DNA from: Cristatella mucedo
Taxonomy: Eukaryota; Bryozoa; Phylactolaemata; Cristatellidae
DNA: 64,000 nucleotides
Reading direction: 5' to 3'
Assembly (NCBI GenBank): GCA_009760855.2
Contig: WPIO01000209.1
Span: 62,001 to 126,000, forward strand
Position numbers and translations under genes: made by a program. The notes below the pieces were generated by a model. It made no database searches. It worked only from the letters and a program-made list of their open reading frames with translations, and had not been told where the DNA came from. How positions within the stretch are numbered: the stretch's first letter is position 1; every line of letters starts with the position of its first letter. Positions 11,341-24,788 of the stretch are shown in pieces.

Positions 11341-12496
11341 ACGGCATGGACAGTCAGTCTTCGACAGAACACTGGCATGGCAGGGTGCAACACGGTAGAA
11401 GGCTGTGCAAATCCAAGCAAATTTTCGCTTCTAATTTGGGTTTGATGAAAATAGCTTAGGAAAGGTTTAATACTAAGGTCGAGTCATGCATGACTCAGTA
11501 AATTGGCCAGGCTTTGCAATCCAGACACCCAGGTGACAGACCTTCTGTCGTATGTATGCAACTCTAGCCACTGATTAAACGCCTGGGGATTTTTATTTTA
11601 CCGCCGTTACTACTAATAATAATACATTTTTTACCGCCCTCAGAGAACTTCATCTCTTCTTAGACACGTTACATATGCTGTAAAGAAAGCATGATAGAAT
11701 GATTGCATGCTCATGTTCAACAAGCATAGCATGGTGAGAGGTGAAATGCTTAGGGACAACATGCAAATATGGTTAGTGGCAGCGTTCGCAGTGTTAGCAC
11801 GAATAAGCACACATAGGACGAATTACAAGGACCAATTAAATGTTGAAATAATTCTAGTTTCTTTTAAAAGGTGTTCAGTGGCAGCATGCAAAAGTGGCAG
11901 CATGCAACAGTGTCAGCACGCATAAGGAAATACAAGTCGAATCACAGGGATCCACTAAATGTTGTTAATAGATTCGTGCGTTTGTAGTTTCTTTGGAGAT
12001 GTGGTCAAGTTAAGATGTTATGACGAAAGTCAAGAGTGAGTTCCAGGCTTTGGGAGCAAACGAACTAAATGCACGGTCTCCAAAGGATTTGACGTTTGCT
12101 CGAGGTATCGGTAAACGATCAGATTCCGAAAAGTGGATGGTACGATGCTTAGCTTGTTGGAGGAGTTGATCTAAACGGTAGGCTGGAGCCAAAGAATGAA
12201 GGGACCTAAAACTGAGTGATCATCCCTTGAAGTCGATGCGTTGCTTGACTGAGAGCCTGTGCAGTCGGCGACAAGTGATGTGGCAAATGCTATACTCTCG
12301 ACAGAAAAGCTTAGCAGCAGAGTTTAGCACCAGCTGCGAGCGTCTGATTGCACATGTCGGTAGACCAGCAAGCAATGAGTCAGAGAAGTCCAGACGGTAT
12401 GTCACGAATGCATGGACTAATTTAGATGCGGTATTTCTGTCTAAACAAACCTGAATTTAAGCAATGCTGTGTAGCTGAAAGTAAGCAGATTTGACT

Positions 12497-12578
12497 TTAA
12501 TAATAATAATCATAATAATGCACTTGATAAAGCGCCCCCAGAGAACCCAATCTCTTTCTAGGCGCTTCACATTTTTTC
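12497..12578 (-). mobile_element. 82-bp LINE-A tail inserted in a LINE-A copy
   Basis: It consists of ATT repeats and the terminal hairpin only (cacttgataaagcgccc..., ggcgcttcac on plus). Sequence on each side belongs to adjacent parts of the same reverse transcriptase, so the tail is a later insertion. Confidence 0.75.
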
Positions 12579-13024
12579 GAGCTAATGTAGTCGTGTAATG
12601 AAAGTCACTCGTAACAGGACACCTAGATTTCGTGCATATGCAACAGGAAATGCTTGCAGAGCCGATTTCGAGCGTTAAGCTTTCGAATTTATAAATCACA
12701 CTTGGTTTGCCTATAACTAGTAAGTTGGTTTTTATCGTCGTTCAATTTAGGCATGTTTGCTGCCATCCACGTGTGAATGTAAGAGATACATACAGTAAGG
12801 GCATTGAGAGAAATTGACGGCTGGAGGGCTTGGGGGATGAAAGCAAAAGAGCAGCTGAACGTCATCTGCATAGAAGTGTAAACCAAAATTACGCCTGGCG
12901 ATCATATCTGTAGAAAGCAATTATAAACTGTGAAAAGAAGTAGACTAAGCACCGAGCCCTTAGGTACACCGAACTCCAGTAATTCCTCGATTGATCTTTG
13001 TATGCTTGCATCAAAACTAGTTGA

Positions 13025-13175
13025 TTCAACAGCATCTTTGGTATAGTGACAGGAGAGTCTATACGGCTATCACTGCTTCAAGTGGCAATAAAGGATCGCC
13101 CCACCTCAGGATTCGAGCCCGTGACCTTGGTACCGAGGTCGTGAAAAGCAACCGCCTCACCTAGTGTGCCATAAC
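13025..13175 (-). mobile_element. SINE-B copy inside a LINE-A
   Basis: On the minus strand the head (actaggtgaggcggttgc), B box and body are clear. It splits the reverse transcriptase of the copy at 11605-13400. Confidence 0.85.
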
Positions 13176-13385
13176 GGATCACCAATGGTGTGCAGTTTCC
13201 ACTGAGACAGGACCTTCACCATTGTAGTACTTTGCCAGTGATGCCGATGCAGGCTCGAGTAGGTCTTTCTGATCGAAAGTATCCGAAGCTCCCGAAAGAT
13301 TGAGCAAAACAAGCAGAGATACTGTACCCGAGTTTGCAATTTTTAACGACAATCCTCTCAAATTTGCTTCTTGTGACTGAAATGA

Positions 13386-14205
13386 ATGAATCCCATCATG
13401 AGCTCCACAGTCAAATCCGCCTATTTTCAGCTTCATAACATTGCTAAAATTTGGGCTTGTTTAGATAAAGATACCACATTTAAGTTGGTCCATGCATTCG
13501 TGACATCCCGTCTCGACTTCTGCAACTCACTGCTTACTGGCCTACCAGCATGTGCGATCAGGCGATTGCAGCTGGTGCAAAACTCTGCAGCTAGGCTTGT
13601 ATGTCGTGAGCTTCGCAGTTGCCACATTACTCCACTTCTCGCCGACCTGCACTGGCTACCAGTCAAGCAACAGATTGATTTCAAGGTTTTGTCGCTCACT
13701 TTTAGGTCCCTTCATTCTATGGCTCCAGCCTATCTGTCAGATATACTACCCCATCAGGCCAAGCATCGTACCACCCGCTTTTCGGAATCCAACAGTCTAG
13801 AAATACCTCATACAAACCTTAAATCCTTTGGAGACCGTGCATTTAGTTTATATGCTCCCAAAGCCTGGAACTCCCTCCCGACCTGCGTCAGAACATCCCC
13901 TGACCTGACCACATTTAAAAGGAACCTAAAAACACACCTATTTAGGACAGCATTTAGTGGGTCCCTGTGATTCGTCCTTGATGTGCTTATGTGTGCTGAC
14001 ACTGTGCATGCTGCCACTAATCACATTTGCATGCTGACCCTGTGCATGTCACCCCTAACCATAATATTCATTTCGTCTGTTTTTCAAGCATGACTTTACT
14101 TACCATTCAATTGCATTTCACTTTACAGCAAATGTACAGCGCCTAGAGAGAGATTTAAGTTCTCTGAGGGCGCTTTATCAAGTGAATTATTATTATTATT
14201 ATTAT
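13386..14205 (+). mobile_element. LINE-A copy (reverse transcriptase C-terminus and 3' UTR)
   Basis: A 194-residue open stretch (13386-13970) covers the part after the YADD box: STVKSAYFQLHNIAKIWACL, FVTSRLDFCNSLLTGLPA and TFKRNLKTHLFRTAFSGSL. The 3' UTR, hairpin (near 14137-14175) and ATT tail follow. It stands next to the minus-strand copy at 11605-13400, forming an inverted pair. Confidence 0.9.
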
Positions 14206-15008
14206 GAAAGCGTTTATCTGCTAACTTTTGAAAGTCAGCACTGGAACTGTTCTCTCTTGTTGTCAATAATGGGCTGGATCTTACTAATCTCAGTGATTTC
14301 AAAATTGTATTAGTGCGTGGCTGTTTTTAAATCTGCCGTTTTGAGTGTTAAGGAGCAAGAAGTTGTAAGCTGCCTCTAAACTAGTCACCAATCGAATAGT
14401 AGCAATTGTTGCATCTGTTTGCCACAGAATCCTCCGAAGGACATCTTTTTCAATGGTAAAATGTCATGGCCTAATGCTGCCATCTAAGCATTCCGAATAC
14501 AAATGGGTTCATCAAATGGCTTGGGGATAAGGCTCTTCCCAGTACAGTCCCGGTAGTTACAGTCCGACTGCCTCAAGCTGATCATGGTCATACATCACTG
14601 AATACCTACATGGCACAGCTCATTGTTCCTCCTAGGCCAGTTGCTGCCAGTTTGTATCAGGCCAGATCACGAGAAACAATCACACTGTGTTTGGGAAGGT
14701 CTGTCTGGCTGGTCTAGGGACATTGTGGTTGCACTGGAGACTGTGGTGAGGGCTGAATCGTTAGCACCACCTTGCTGATACACTGTCTGGTTTCGACTGC
14801 AGTGGTTGTAGCTTTTGTTCTGGGTAATGTATCAGAGGTTGAGGTCGAAGGGGGTTAGTATAGTTGGTGATTAGAGCAGCCATCATTTCGGCAAACTTAT
14901 CTTAGGAGAAAAGAAACGATACCTGCATGTGTGGGTGAGTGTGCATGAGAGAGAGCGAGAGGGAGAAGGGGAGAGAGAGAGGGGGAGAAAGAGAGAGAGA
15001 GAGATAGA

Positions 15009-15071
<63 letters not shown>

Positions 15072-15555
15072 GTATAAAGTGGGAGAGTGAGAGAGCGGGA
15101 GAGGTAGTTGCAAAATACAGAGTGAAGCCTCGAGATTTGGAGCTCTGCTGCTTTGGGTATATAAAGGGGGAAGTTTGCCATGCCTACTCCCCCCCAAGAC
15201 ACCGATTGGGAGCAGTCGGCGACTCACGTGCAGCTGCTGCTGGCAGCAGCAGGCAGCCCATTCAAGCAGCTCAAGCCTGCTCGAGCTGCTCCAGTCGAGC
15301 AGTTGGCTGCTGTCTCGCAATCGCTTGCTGGGTCTAGCCGGTGCTGCGGCACTGCTGGCTGTCTTTCGGTTGTGCCTGGCTAGGAGATTGCAGTGGCTTA
15401 TGGCAAGGAGATTGCAATGGGTTTCCAGCTCGAGTCGTGCACAGTGACCAGTGCAGTGGTGGACTTTGACCGTGGCCCTGATCACCCTGCTGAGGCCCTA
15501 GTGATGCTACATGCTGATAGCTCAGGGCTGACTGCCCTTACGGTGATCGCCTGCT
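14206..15555. other. intergenic, apart from a GA repeat
   Basis: Other than the GA repeat at 14945-15073 nothing is recognised. The 15180-15480 stretch is CAG/CTG-rich and open in several frames, with no conserved motif. Confidence 0.4.
14945..15073. repeat. GA-rich microsatellite
   Basis: Interrupted GA repeat with GGGA changes on its left side. Confidence 0.95.
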
Positions 15556-15559
15556 CTCC

Positions 15560-15880
15560 TGACTCAGTTCGTCCTGTAGTGTCATACTATTCGGCCTCAA
15601 CTCCTTGGGAGACTGACCATTCAGTTTGTAGTCTCCCTAAGCTTGGAACTTTGCTCACGACTGGCATTACTACATCATCCACTGACTTGACATTTAAAAA
15701 GTAGCTAATAGCCAACCTGTTCCTCGAAGCATTTGCTCTGCCCATTTGAATTGTTTTTGTGTGCTTGTGCATGCTCTCACTCTGCTGGTTATCCCTAACC
15801 ACTTGATTTGCCCTTTTCCAACCGGTTTAAAATGCATAGAAAGAGATTTAGTTCTTTATGGACACTACTTGCATGTTTGT
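15560..15880 (+). mobile_element. decayed LINE-A 3' end
   Basis: Weak similarity is seen to the C-terminal coding end (gagactgaccattcagtttg, then acttgacatttaaaaag) and the 3' UTR, with a degraded hairpin at 15830-15870. Confidence 0.5.
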
Positions 15881-16454
15881 TTGTCACTGCCACTACTATC
15901 ATTTGAAAATTGGCCAGCAGGTCTGAGTGCTATTTGGATTAGCACCACAACTCAAGCCAGCCTGTGAGATGCAAGCACAACAAGATTATGTAGTGACCAG
16001 AAAATATGTTATGATGGCAGTATAATGGCCTGATAGAAGACCAGAGGTTGAGGCAATCAGGGTGTCGGTAGCTTTGGTCGACTATCTTGATGGTGGCTGG
16101 TTTGCATGCTTAGCTTTTGTGATCATTTGTCGGCTTCTCCTGTGTTGTGAGACCTTGCTGGACTTTGATAAATGCCTAGGCATAATCAGGCCTGGCTGAT
16201 CGGCCGGTGCTAGCACAGACCTGTTTAGGGATGGGCTTACTGCTTGCACTGTCATATTCTCGGATGGGGAAAGGGGGTCTGGCTGAGTCTTCAGAAGGGC
16301 TGCTTGCTTGCAGTGGTTGCTCAACTTTAATATTTAGTGCTGGTTCACGTGTGACCCTGGTGCATCATCAGCCCAATATATATGCCTAACCGAATGTTGC
16401 CCTTGCATGATCATTCCTCTAGCAGTAAAAGAAACTAAATATATAACTAAATAA

Positions 16455-16520
16455 AATTCTTCTTTATAGCACCCTAAGAGAACCGAATCTCTATTCAGGC
16501 ACTTAACATGTGCCGCAGGC
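16455..16520 (-). mobile_element. SINE-A tail fragment
   Basis: Only the hairpin tail (tagcaccctaagagaaccga on plus) and some following bases remain, close to the start of the GA array. Confidence 0.5.
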
Positions 16521-16568
16521 AGTTAGCCTCACTTGGCTGCCTGCACTTCATTGCACTCTCCTAATGTC

Positions 16569-17804
<1,236 letters not shown>

Positions 17805-17805
17805 C

Positions 17806-19257
17806 TCCACAGGGTCAGCATTGCTTCGGGTATACAGCGACCTACTTAGGAATGCAGACATGGGTAGAGTGTCTGCTTGTTTTGCTTGATCTTTTAGCAG
17901 CTTTTGATACCATCGATCACAAAGTTCTTCTAGAGCTCCTCTCATCTCGCCTGGGCATCACTGGCACTGCTCTGCAGTGGTTCAGGTCATACCTCAGTGG
18001 GAGACTCCAGAGTATTGACGTGAATGGACAAAGATCATCTGAAGTACCTCTGAAATATGGAGTACCTCAGGGCTCAGTGCTAGGTCCGGTTCTTTTCACG
18101 GTTTATACTCTGCCTCTTGCTGATGTGATTGCCAAGCACAATCTAGGCTTTCACTTCTATGCAGATGACACTCAGTTGTACCTTTGCTTTGATCCCTCCC
18201 AGCCTTTGAGCACCTCAAATTCTCTAAACTCACTTGCTGCATGCATTGACGACATCCGCACATGGATGGCAGCAAATTTTCTAAAACTTAACGATGATAA
18301 AACTAACTTACTAGTTATGGGCAAACCCAGTGTGATCCAGAGATTGGAAAGGCTGACTCTCAAAATTGGCTCTGCCAGCATATCTCCAGCTGAATCAGCT
18401 CGAAATCTAGGTGTCATATTCCAAAGCGACCTCTCGTTAGACGACCATATCAGCTCCACAGTCAAATCCGCCTATTTTCGGCTTCATAACATTGCTAAAA
18501 TTCGGGCTTGTTTAGATAAAGATACCACGTCCAAGTTGGTCCATGCATTCGTGACATCTCGTCTCGACTTCTGCAACTCACTGCTTACTGGCCTACCAGC
18601 ATGTGCGATCACGCGATTGCAGCTGGTGCAAAACTCTGCAGCTAGGCTTGTCTGTTGTGAGCGTCGCAGTTGCCACATTACTCCACTTCTCGCAGACCTG
18701 CACTGGCTACCAGTCAAGCAACGGATTGACTGCAAGGTTTTGTCGCTCACTTTTAGGTCCCTTCATTCTATGGCTATAGCCTATATGTCAGATATACTAC
18801 CCCATCAGGCTAAGCATCGTACTACCGGCTTTTCGGAATCCAACTGTCTAGAAATACCTCGTACAAACCTTAAATCCTTTGGAGACCGTGCATTTAGTTC
18901 ATATGCTCCCAAAGCCTGGAGCTCCCTCCCGACCTGCGTCAAAACATCCCTTGACCTGACCACATTTAAAAGGAACTTAAAAACACACCTATTTAGGACA
19001 GCATTTAGTGGGTCCCTGTGATTCGTCCTTGATGTGCTTATGCGTGCTGAGACTGTGCATGGTGCCACTAACCACATTTGCATGCTGACCCTGTGCATGT
19101 CACCCCTAACCATATTATTCATTTCATTTATTTTTTTCAACCATGATTTTACTTACCATTCAATGGCATTTCACTTTACAGCAAATGTAAAGTGCCTAGA
19201 GAGAGATTAAGTTATCTGAGGGTGCTTTATCAAGTGAATTATTATTATTATTATTAC
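17806..19257 (+). mobile_element. longest LINE-A (L2-like) copy, 5'-truncated
   Basis: A 389-residue open frame (17852-19021) covers most of a CR1/L2-type reverse transcriptase: [35 protein letters not shown], the catalytic YADDTQLYL, NFLKLNDDKTNLLVMG, and the C-terminal end FRTAFSGSL. Just upstream, 17806-17870 reads [20 protein letters not shown] in another frame, so a frameshift separates the two. The endonuclease and the N-terminal part of the reverse transcriptase are missing. A 3' UTR, the terminal hairpin and ATT repeats follow. It sits inside a GA array. It is dead as an element but is the best reference copy in the window. Confidence 0.93.
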
Positions 19258-19272
19258 AGAGAGACAGAGAGA

Positions 19273-19352
<80 letters not shown>
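19258..19352. repeat. GA array, right-hand remainder
   Basis: Same GA/ACAGAGAG composition as 16569-17804, found directly after the LINE-A tail. Confidence 0.95.
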
Positions 19353-19354
<2 letters not shown>

Positions 19355-20972
19355 TAAGTGAGAATATGTAATGTGAGTGAGTGAGCCAGAGAGTTCGGAT
19401 GAGTTAAAGAAATTGAAATTAAAAGATTTGTGGTGACAGAGAGTAATCAATGATAAATTGCATTCTATTGCATTGCACCATTATACTGAATTCTAACGGA
19501 TTAAATCGCTTACTAGGCACTTTACGAGTTCTAAACAAGAACGATGTAATGATTAGCCATCATAGCATGCACACTTGAAGTATCAGCTCATAAATAGCTA
19601 CCCACTTGAATATTAGCAAATGCCATGTATAACAGGCTGACTTTTAGCTATATATTAAACTGTCGGGCGATGTTTCGATGTCTTTCAGTGAAGAGCTCCA
19701 GGCTTTAAGTGCTGAGAACTAGTGGCACAGTCGTCGAAGGATTTTATTTTGGTTTGAGATTGTACAAAGTCACAACCTATCAACCATCAGCTGTAGGGGA
19801 TGGCGGTGGTGGCAGCAGCAGCAGCCAACCTGACGTTGAGTTTATCCCAGGTTTGTTTTAAGGGCCAAGGCAGGTGTAGGTACTACCGAGCTTGACACTG
19901 CAACCCATGGGAATGGGAAGGGTCTCATGATTTATTGCAATCTACTACTCATTGGTTCAGTGAAGCTCAATTAAAAATTGCATGTGATATGCCACCATTT
20001 TATGATGCACCTTCCACATTTTATGGCATTCTGCTTGAATCTTCTGAATCGACAGAGAAAATACGTTATAGTACTTACAGGCTATATTTTATTTCGGTTA
20101 GAGGCAGCCAAGTACTGAAAGTAGAGTAAGCTAACTGTTATGTAATATAATAAATATCTATCTGTAACTCCACAAAGCTGCTAAGACTAACTGGGTGTTA
20201 TACTGAAGAGTTTTCTGTAGCACACACAAAGCCTATGCTGCTTTCGGTATGCATGCTGTAGCCAAAGACTTCATCTCACAATCGCATATCCACAGCTGCG
20301 AGATTTCTAGACATTCTGCATTTACATTCTGTAGACAGCGGGTCACAAAGTTTTAAGGGATTGCTGGCCTGCTCAACCGGGTAACAGCAAGCCACTTGTT
20401 GCCCTGCAATGTCAATTTTCTTAAGATAGCTTATGTGACATTTTGTGATTGTTTAGCAGATGCACTCTAAAAACGGGTAGCCATAGTATGAAGTCCTTAT
20501 TTGAGCTTTGCCCAGCCGATTTGTAACAGATTGAGATAAATCGTGGGACACAATTGCAAATGCGAATTCGTTTACCCCAGACCTGTGAGGAATTATGCCA
20601 TAGAATTTGGCTTAAACCAAGCGTTCCTCCCTCCTCTGCTGGGCTGACTGACTGCCTGACAAATAGCTGGGTGCTGGTATATCGAGCTGGCTAGTTGATA
20701 TATGGCAGTGCACACGACTCTGCCATGTAATGCTTCATCGACCTATTTAATCCATAAAAAGCATAAGGGAATGAGCTCACTGTTTTTTGTAGCTGCTTCT
20801 TGATAGTTCCTATTGCCAGGTTTAGCTACTGCACTATGCACAGCTAGCTTTGTGTACTGCTAGCTGTCGCCAGGCCCGAATGTGCTGAACTTGCTGCTGT
20901 GTTGGTATTTCCCTGGCAGTCTGGTAATTCAGCCGAGCCGCCAGCTAGCCGGCCAGCAGGCACTGCTTTAAA
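19353..20972. promoter_or_regulatory. upstream flank of STK11IP; promoter expected here
   Basis: Apart from a LINE-B fragment at 20148-20292, this stretch has no recognised repeat. The 5' UTR and promoter of STK11IP should lie in the right-hand part. No TATA box or CpG cluster is clear, so the site is inferred from position only. Confidence 0.35.
20148..20292 (-). mobile_element. LINE-B 3' end fragment
   Basis: It matches the end of the LINE-B 3' region on the minus strand (tctgtaactccacaaagctg on plus), about 680 bp upstream of the STK11IP start codon. Confidence 0.7.
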
Positions 20973-21090
20973 ATGCCTTCGACATCGCCATCAGTGTCAG
21001 CCGCGTCCTCTCTGACTGTCTCTCGTGGCCAGGCAATGCTGACGACCACATCTGCCGTCAAGGAGCTGACTAGGCTGTTACACGAGCACG
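20973..21090 (+). CDS. STK11IP: STK11IP exon 1 (start codon)
   Basis: The ATG at 20973 has A at -3. It opens 39 codons plus one base, ending CACG before the donor GTGAGC. The last residues AVKELTRLLHEHG match the start of mammalian STK11IP (a short helix ending LLRESG), and the phase-1 end makes the shared glycine with exon 2. The first 20 residues are Ser/Thr-rich and not conserved, so an in-frame ATG at residue 22 (AMLTTTSAVKEL) is a possible alternative start. The 5' UTR and promoter lie upstream, with no clear TATA box. Confidence 0.8.
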
Positions 21091-21285
21091 GTGAGCTGTC
21101 GGTCGACACCACTCGATTCGCGATCGGCTATGCGTGTCTTCTGTCTAGCTGCTTGTATCACATTGTAACGTGTCTCGGCGAAGCTGAACGATCCTTAGTG
21201 GTGGCTAAACGTACCTTACAACCAGGCAGCTTGTTCGGCTGGATCAAGAAAGCAAGCCTAGCCAAGGCAACACAAGGACATTGCA

Positions 21286-21586
21286 AATCCTGACTTGATC
21301 ACATTTAAAAATAACTTAAAACGCACCTATTTATGACAGCATTTAGTGGGTCCCTGTGATTCGTCCTATATGTGCTTATGCACGGTGACACTGTGCATGC
21401 TGCCAATAACCACACTTGCATGCTGACCCTATGCATGTCACCCCTAGCCATGTTATTCATGTGGTTTATCAAGCATGACTCACCATTCAATCGCGTTCCC
21501 TTTACAGCAAATGTAAAGCGCCTAAAAAGAGATTGAGTTCTCTGAGGGCGCTTTATCAAGTGCATTATAATAATAATTATTATTAT
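21286..21586 (+). mobile_element. LINE-A 3' end in STK11IP intron 1
   Basis: It starts at the last codons (acttgatcacatttaaaaa), then 3' UTR, then a perfect 9-bp terminal hairpin (taaagcgcc at 21514-21522 with ggcgcttta at 21547-21555), then an AT-rich tail. It lies about 195 bp after exon 1. Confidence 0.85.
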
Positions 21587-22267
21587 GACACTGCTTCACA
21601 TATTTACCTTTCAACTGCCTGCTAACTTGTTGGGCATGTTCGATATCGGCAATCCTTACTCCGTGGAGGGACATTACACCTCTTTGCTGCTAGCCTTCTC
21701 AGCCCCTTGCTCTTTGCTTTGCCTGCTGTCTGCAGCTGCAGCCCCCTAGTCACAGTCTCTGGGCATAGCTGCAGGCAAGGGGGACCTGCCGACCCTGACG
21801 GCCATGGACCGAACTTGAGTGTTGTATATGTCGTACCACATTGCTCAACCAATATCATACGATTGGCTGCCGTTGACAAGGTCAAGGCCGGACAATGACC
21901 CTCACTGACCACGGTACACTCATTGGGGTTAGTGGCTCAACCCAAAGTACCAGTCTGGATGCCGTTTTGTTTAGTCATGCTGGTTATTTACGTCGATGAG
22001 CTGCCCCAATTACGTAGTCTCTTTAATCTGCATCATAGTTTTTGTTCTTTATGGGTAGTGTTCAGTGCTTCGGCTAGGCATTAGCATGGTTTGTCTGCTC
22101 GCACAGTCTGTCTTGCTGATTTACTAAATTGTGAGCAAGCTGCTGCTTGTAAGCTGCAGCTTGGCTTTATTCTTAAAAGGTATTATGCTGCAATTTTTGT
22201 TAGGTGCCCTTACTGGTCTGCTATTGTGTTGCATGTCTCTTTGAATTCGTGTGTATTTGCTCTCTCC

Positions 22268-22330
22268 TTTCCTGTCGACATGTAGATAAAGATTTATTTT
22301 TCTTGGTGCCATACAAATGCATTGTAATAT
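22268..22330 (+). mobile_element. SINE tail fragment beside exon 2 of STK11IP
   Basis: Degraded tail (agataaagatttatttttct, then tggtgccatacaaatgc) ending about 30 bp before the exon 2 acceptor. Confidence 0.45.
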
Positions 22331-22361
22331 TGTCCTTATTATTAGCATACTTTTTTATCAG

Positions 22362-22561
22362 GTGACAGAATCCTGGACGGCAAGGCCATGTTGTCGCTCA
22401 CCACTGAGAGCCTGGCCGTCCTCAACAATGGCTTTGATGCCATACGAGAGAGCAGAGAGGACAAGTCGTTTGACGTGCTGCAACCCAACCACTCACCACT
22501 CACCGTCCTGCCCGAGCTGCAGTTCATACACGACTTTGTGCAGAAGACGCCCTCGCTGCGG
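22362..22561 (+). CDS. STK11IP: STK11IP exon 2
   Basis: The acceptor is ttttttatcag and the donor CGG/gtgcgt. It encodes about 67 residues, starting GDRILDGKAMLSLTTESL and ending FVQKTPSLR. This is the conserved N-terminal segment of STK11IP (human counterpart reads GD..LSG..TLSLLT and ends LQKTLSLK). It starts in phase 1 and ends in phase 0. Confidence 0.93.
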
Positions 22562-22964
22562 GTGCGTGCTCATGTCCAGGCAGCATTTTGATTCTGTGTG
22601 CCGGCATGCATGTGCATGTGTGCACTCACACATATGCTGCATCAACAGTTTCTCGCCCTGATGCAGTCAGTCCTTGCTTCTTGGAGTAAATGTCAACCTG
22701 CATGTCATCATCACTAACGAGCTGTTTTTGCATTCCTGCTAAAATCAGCCTGCTGCGTGCTGAGCATGTTGCTCTGGCTTGCAGCTTGCCGGCAGCACAC
22801 GTTGCAGTCGACGTCGGCATGTGAACAGGGCTTAGTCACGAGCTCGACAAATGGATTGATGAGCATGAGGTCACCCTGCTGAGTTTGTTTGCCATTACGG
22901 CTCCACAGCGAGCATTCATGCTGTCTCTGTTTCTCTCCCCCTCTACCTCACTACCAGTCTTCTT
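22562..22964. other. intron 2 of STK11IP, left part
   Basis: No repeat family or conserved frame seen. The 22920-22980 part is pyrimidine-rich and leads into a LINE-B end; 23100-23350 is CT-rich too. Confidence 0.4.
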
Positions 22965-23105
22965 CCTTTGTTGACTCGTGAGACGAAGTATGTTGGCTTC
23001 CGAATGCGTGCCGAAAGACGCTATACAAAACTCTCCTGCGTAACACCTACATAGTCTTTATGACTTTGTGGAGTTACAGATGGAGATACATTACATTACA
23101 TTTGC
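22965..23105 (+). mobile_element. LINE-B 3' end fragment
   Basis: Plus-strand LINE-B terminal region: gacgctatacaaaactctcc, then tgactttgtggagttacaga, ending in an ACATT repeat (tacattacattt). It lies in intron 2. Confidence 0.8.
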
Positions 23106-24029
23106 CTCCTCTCTTGTGTCTGTTTTCCTGCCTTGTCAGTTTGTCATGTCCTATGCCAGTTCTTTTTGTCTGCATTCTTGTCTCTTACTCTGTGTCCCTG
23201 GTTTTGTGGCTGTCTCATTTTATATCTCACCCTTGTATCTGTCTCTCTCTCACTGTGCATGTTGTGCATATCTTTCTCTGCCTCAGTCTCCCTCTTTCCT
23301 CTGTATTATTATCCCTCTCTTTCACTCATTTCTCTATTACTCTCCCTTTATTTGAAAAATTAATGGACTTGCTGTAGTGCTATGCTAAGGACTGCGCTAG
23401 ATCAACGAATCTAGTTCGATGGATCTGTTTTAATCCGAGGTCATCAAACTCTACATGTAAGCTCTCGACTAGGGCTGTTTTGTTAAGCCACACATTAAAA
23501 AAAGTCACCAAATGCATCATCTGTAACCATAGTGATCTGACTGATGATCACCCAGCCCACTGGTGATACTGTATATGCCAAAGTTTCCAGTCTGATTCGA
23601 TGAACTACCACGTAGCTCCTTTATACATAGTTGACTTTGTGATTCAAAGCTCGTCTTCCCAGACCTGCAGATACTCTCTGGACAATTTGAGTACTGCTCC
23701 TTCTTTTGCCGATTGGCTGTCAGCATTTGATATCGCACTCTGCATCTAGCAGACTACACCGCTTTTGTTCATAGCTCTTGCTCTCAAGACTTAGTCCTCT
23801 TGTGTTCTCGTGCTGCCGAAGCTGGTATTTCCCTCCATCTGGGCATTACTTATTTACTCTATACTTTATTGGCTGGACTAGAGGGCTTTGCTCTTCTAAT
23901 AGGCGATGCATGGTGACAAGGCAACAACATGGCCTTACCGTACAGGATTCTGTCACCTGATAAAAAGGATGCTAGTAATGACGATAATAAAATGCATGTT
24001 TATGGCATCAAGATCAACTATTAGAAGTT

Positions 24030-24505
24030 CATATCAGATCTACTCCCCCACCAGGCCAAGCATCATGCTGCCCGCTTTTCGGAATCCAACAGTTTACCAA
24101 TACCTCGTACAAACCTCAAATCCTTTGGAGACCGTGCTTTTAGTTTGTATGTTCCCAAACCCTGGAACTCACTCCTGACTTGCTTCACAACATCCCCTGA
24201 CTTGACCACATTTAAAAAGATTTTTAAAATGCACCTATTTATGACAGCATTTAGTGGGTTCCTGTGATTGGTCTCTTCATGCGCTTATGTGTGTTGACAC
24301 TGTGGGTGCTGCCACTAACCACACCTGCATGCTGACCCTGTGGAATGTCACCCCTAACTAGTTATTCAGTTATTCATGTTTATCAAGCATGATACCACTC
24401 TCCGTTCGGTCGTGTTTCCTTTGCAGCAAATGTAAAGCGCTTAAAAAGAGATTGAGTTCTCCGAGTGCACTTTGTCAAGTGTATTGTTGTTATTAGTATT
24501 ATTAA
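24030..24505 (+). mobile_element. LINE-A 3' end in STK11IP intron 2
   Basis: It runs from the C-terminal coding part (tactcccccaccaggccaag) through the 3' UTR and hairpin near 24435-24475 to a TATTA-rich tail. Confidence 0.85.
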
Positions 24506-24621
24506 TATGCTGTTGCGTGACAATCACCACATGCTCAGAATGTAAGTGTTGTCGTCGAGAGCTGCCTACATTTTGAAAGTTTTGTTAAGAAGACTGTTTT
24601 TACATGTAGCCATCACGCCTT

Positions 24622-24721
24622 ATGTATACATATACATAATGTATACACATACATATACATATACTTATACTTATACGTATATATATATGTATACATATAC
24701 ATATGTATATATATATATATG

Positions 24722-24767
<46 letters not shown>

Positions 24768-24788
24768 GTATATATATATATATATATA
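24622..24788. repeat. TA/ATAC microsatellite
   Basis: Compound TA and TATACA repeat that leads into the SINE-A tail at 24789. Confidence 0.95.

Larger units (their letters stand above)
11605..13400 (-). mobile_element. decayed LINE-A copy, interrupted twice
   Basis: Read on the minus strand from 13400 down, this gives a broken reverse transcriptase: near 13300 LLVLLNLSGASDTFDQ (consensus [13 protein letters not shown]), near 12970 EFGVPKGSVLSLLLFTVY, near 12860 remains of the YADD box, then the C-terminal region and 3' UTR ending near 11610. A SINE-B (13025-13175) and a LINE-A tail (12497-12578) interrupt it. Several stops and frameshifts show it is dead. Confidence 0.8.

Noticed and set aside
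17852-19021. An active retrotransposon gene
   Set aside because: The endonuclease part is missing, the element is 5'-truncated, and the start of its reverse transcriptase is frameshifted.
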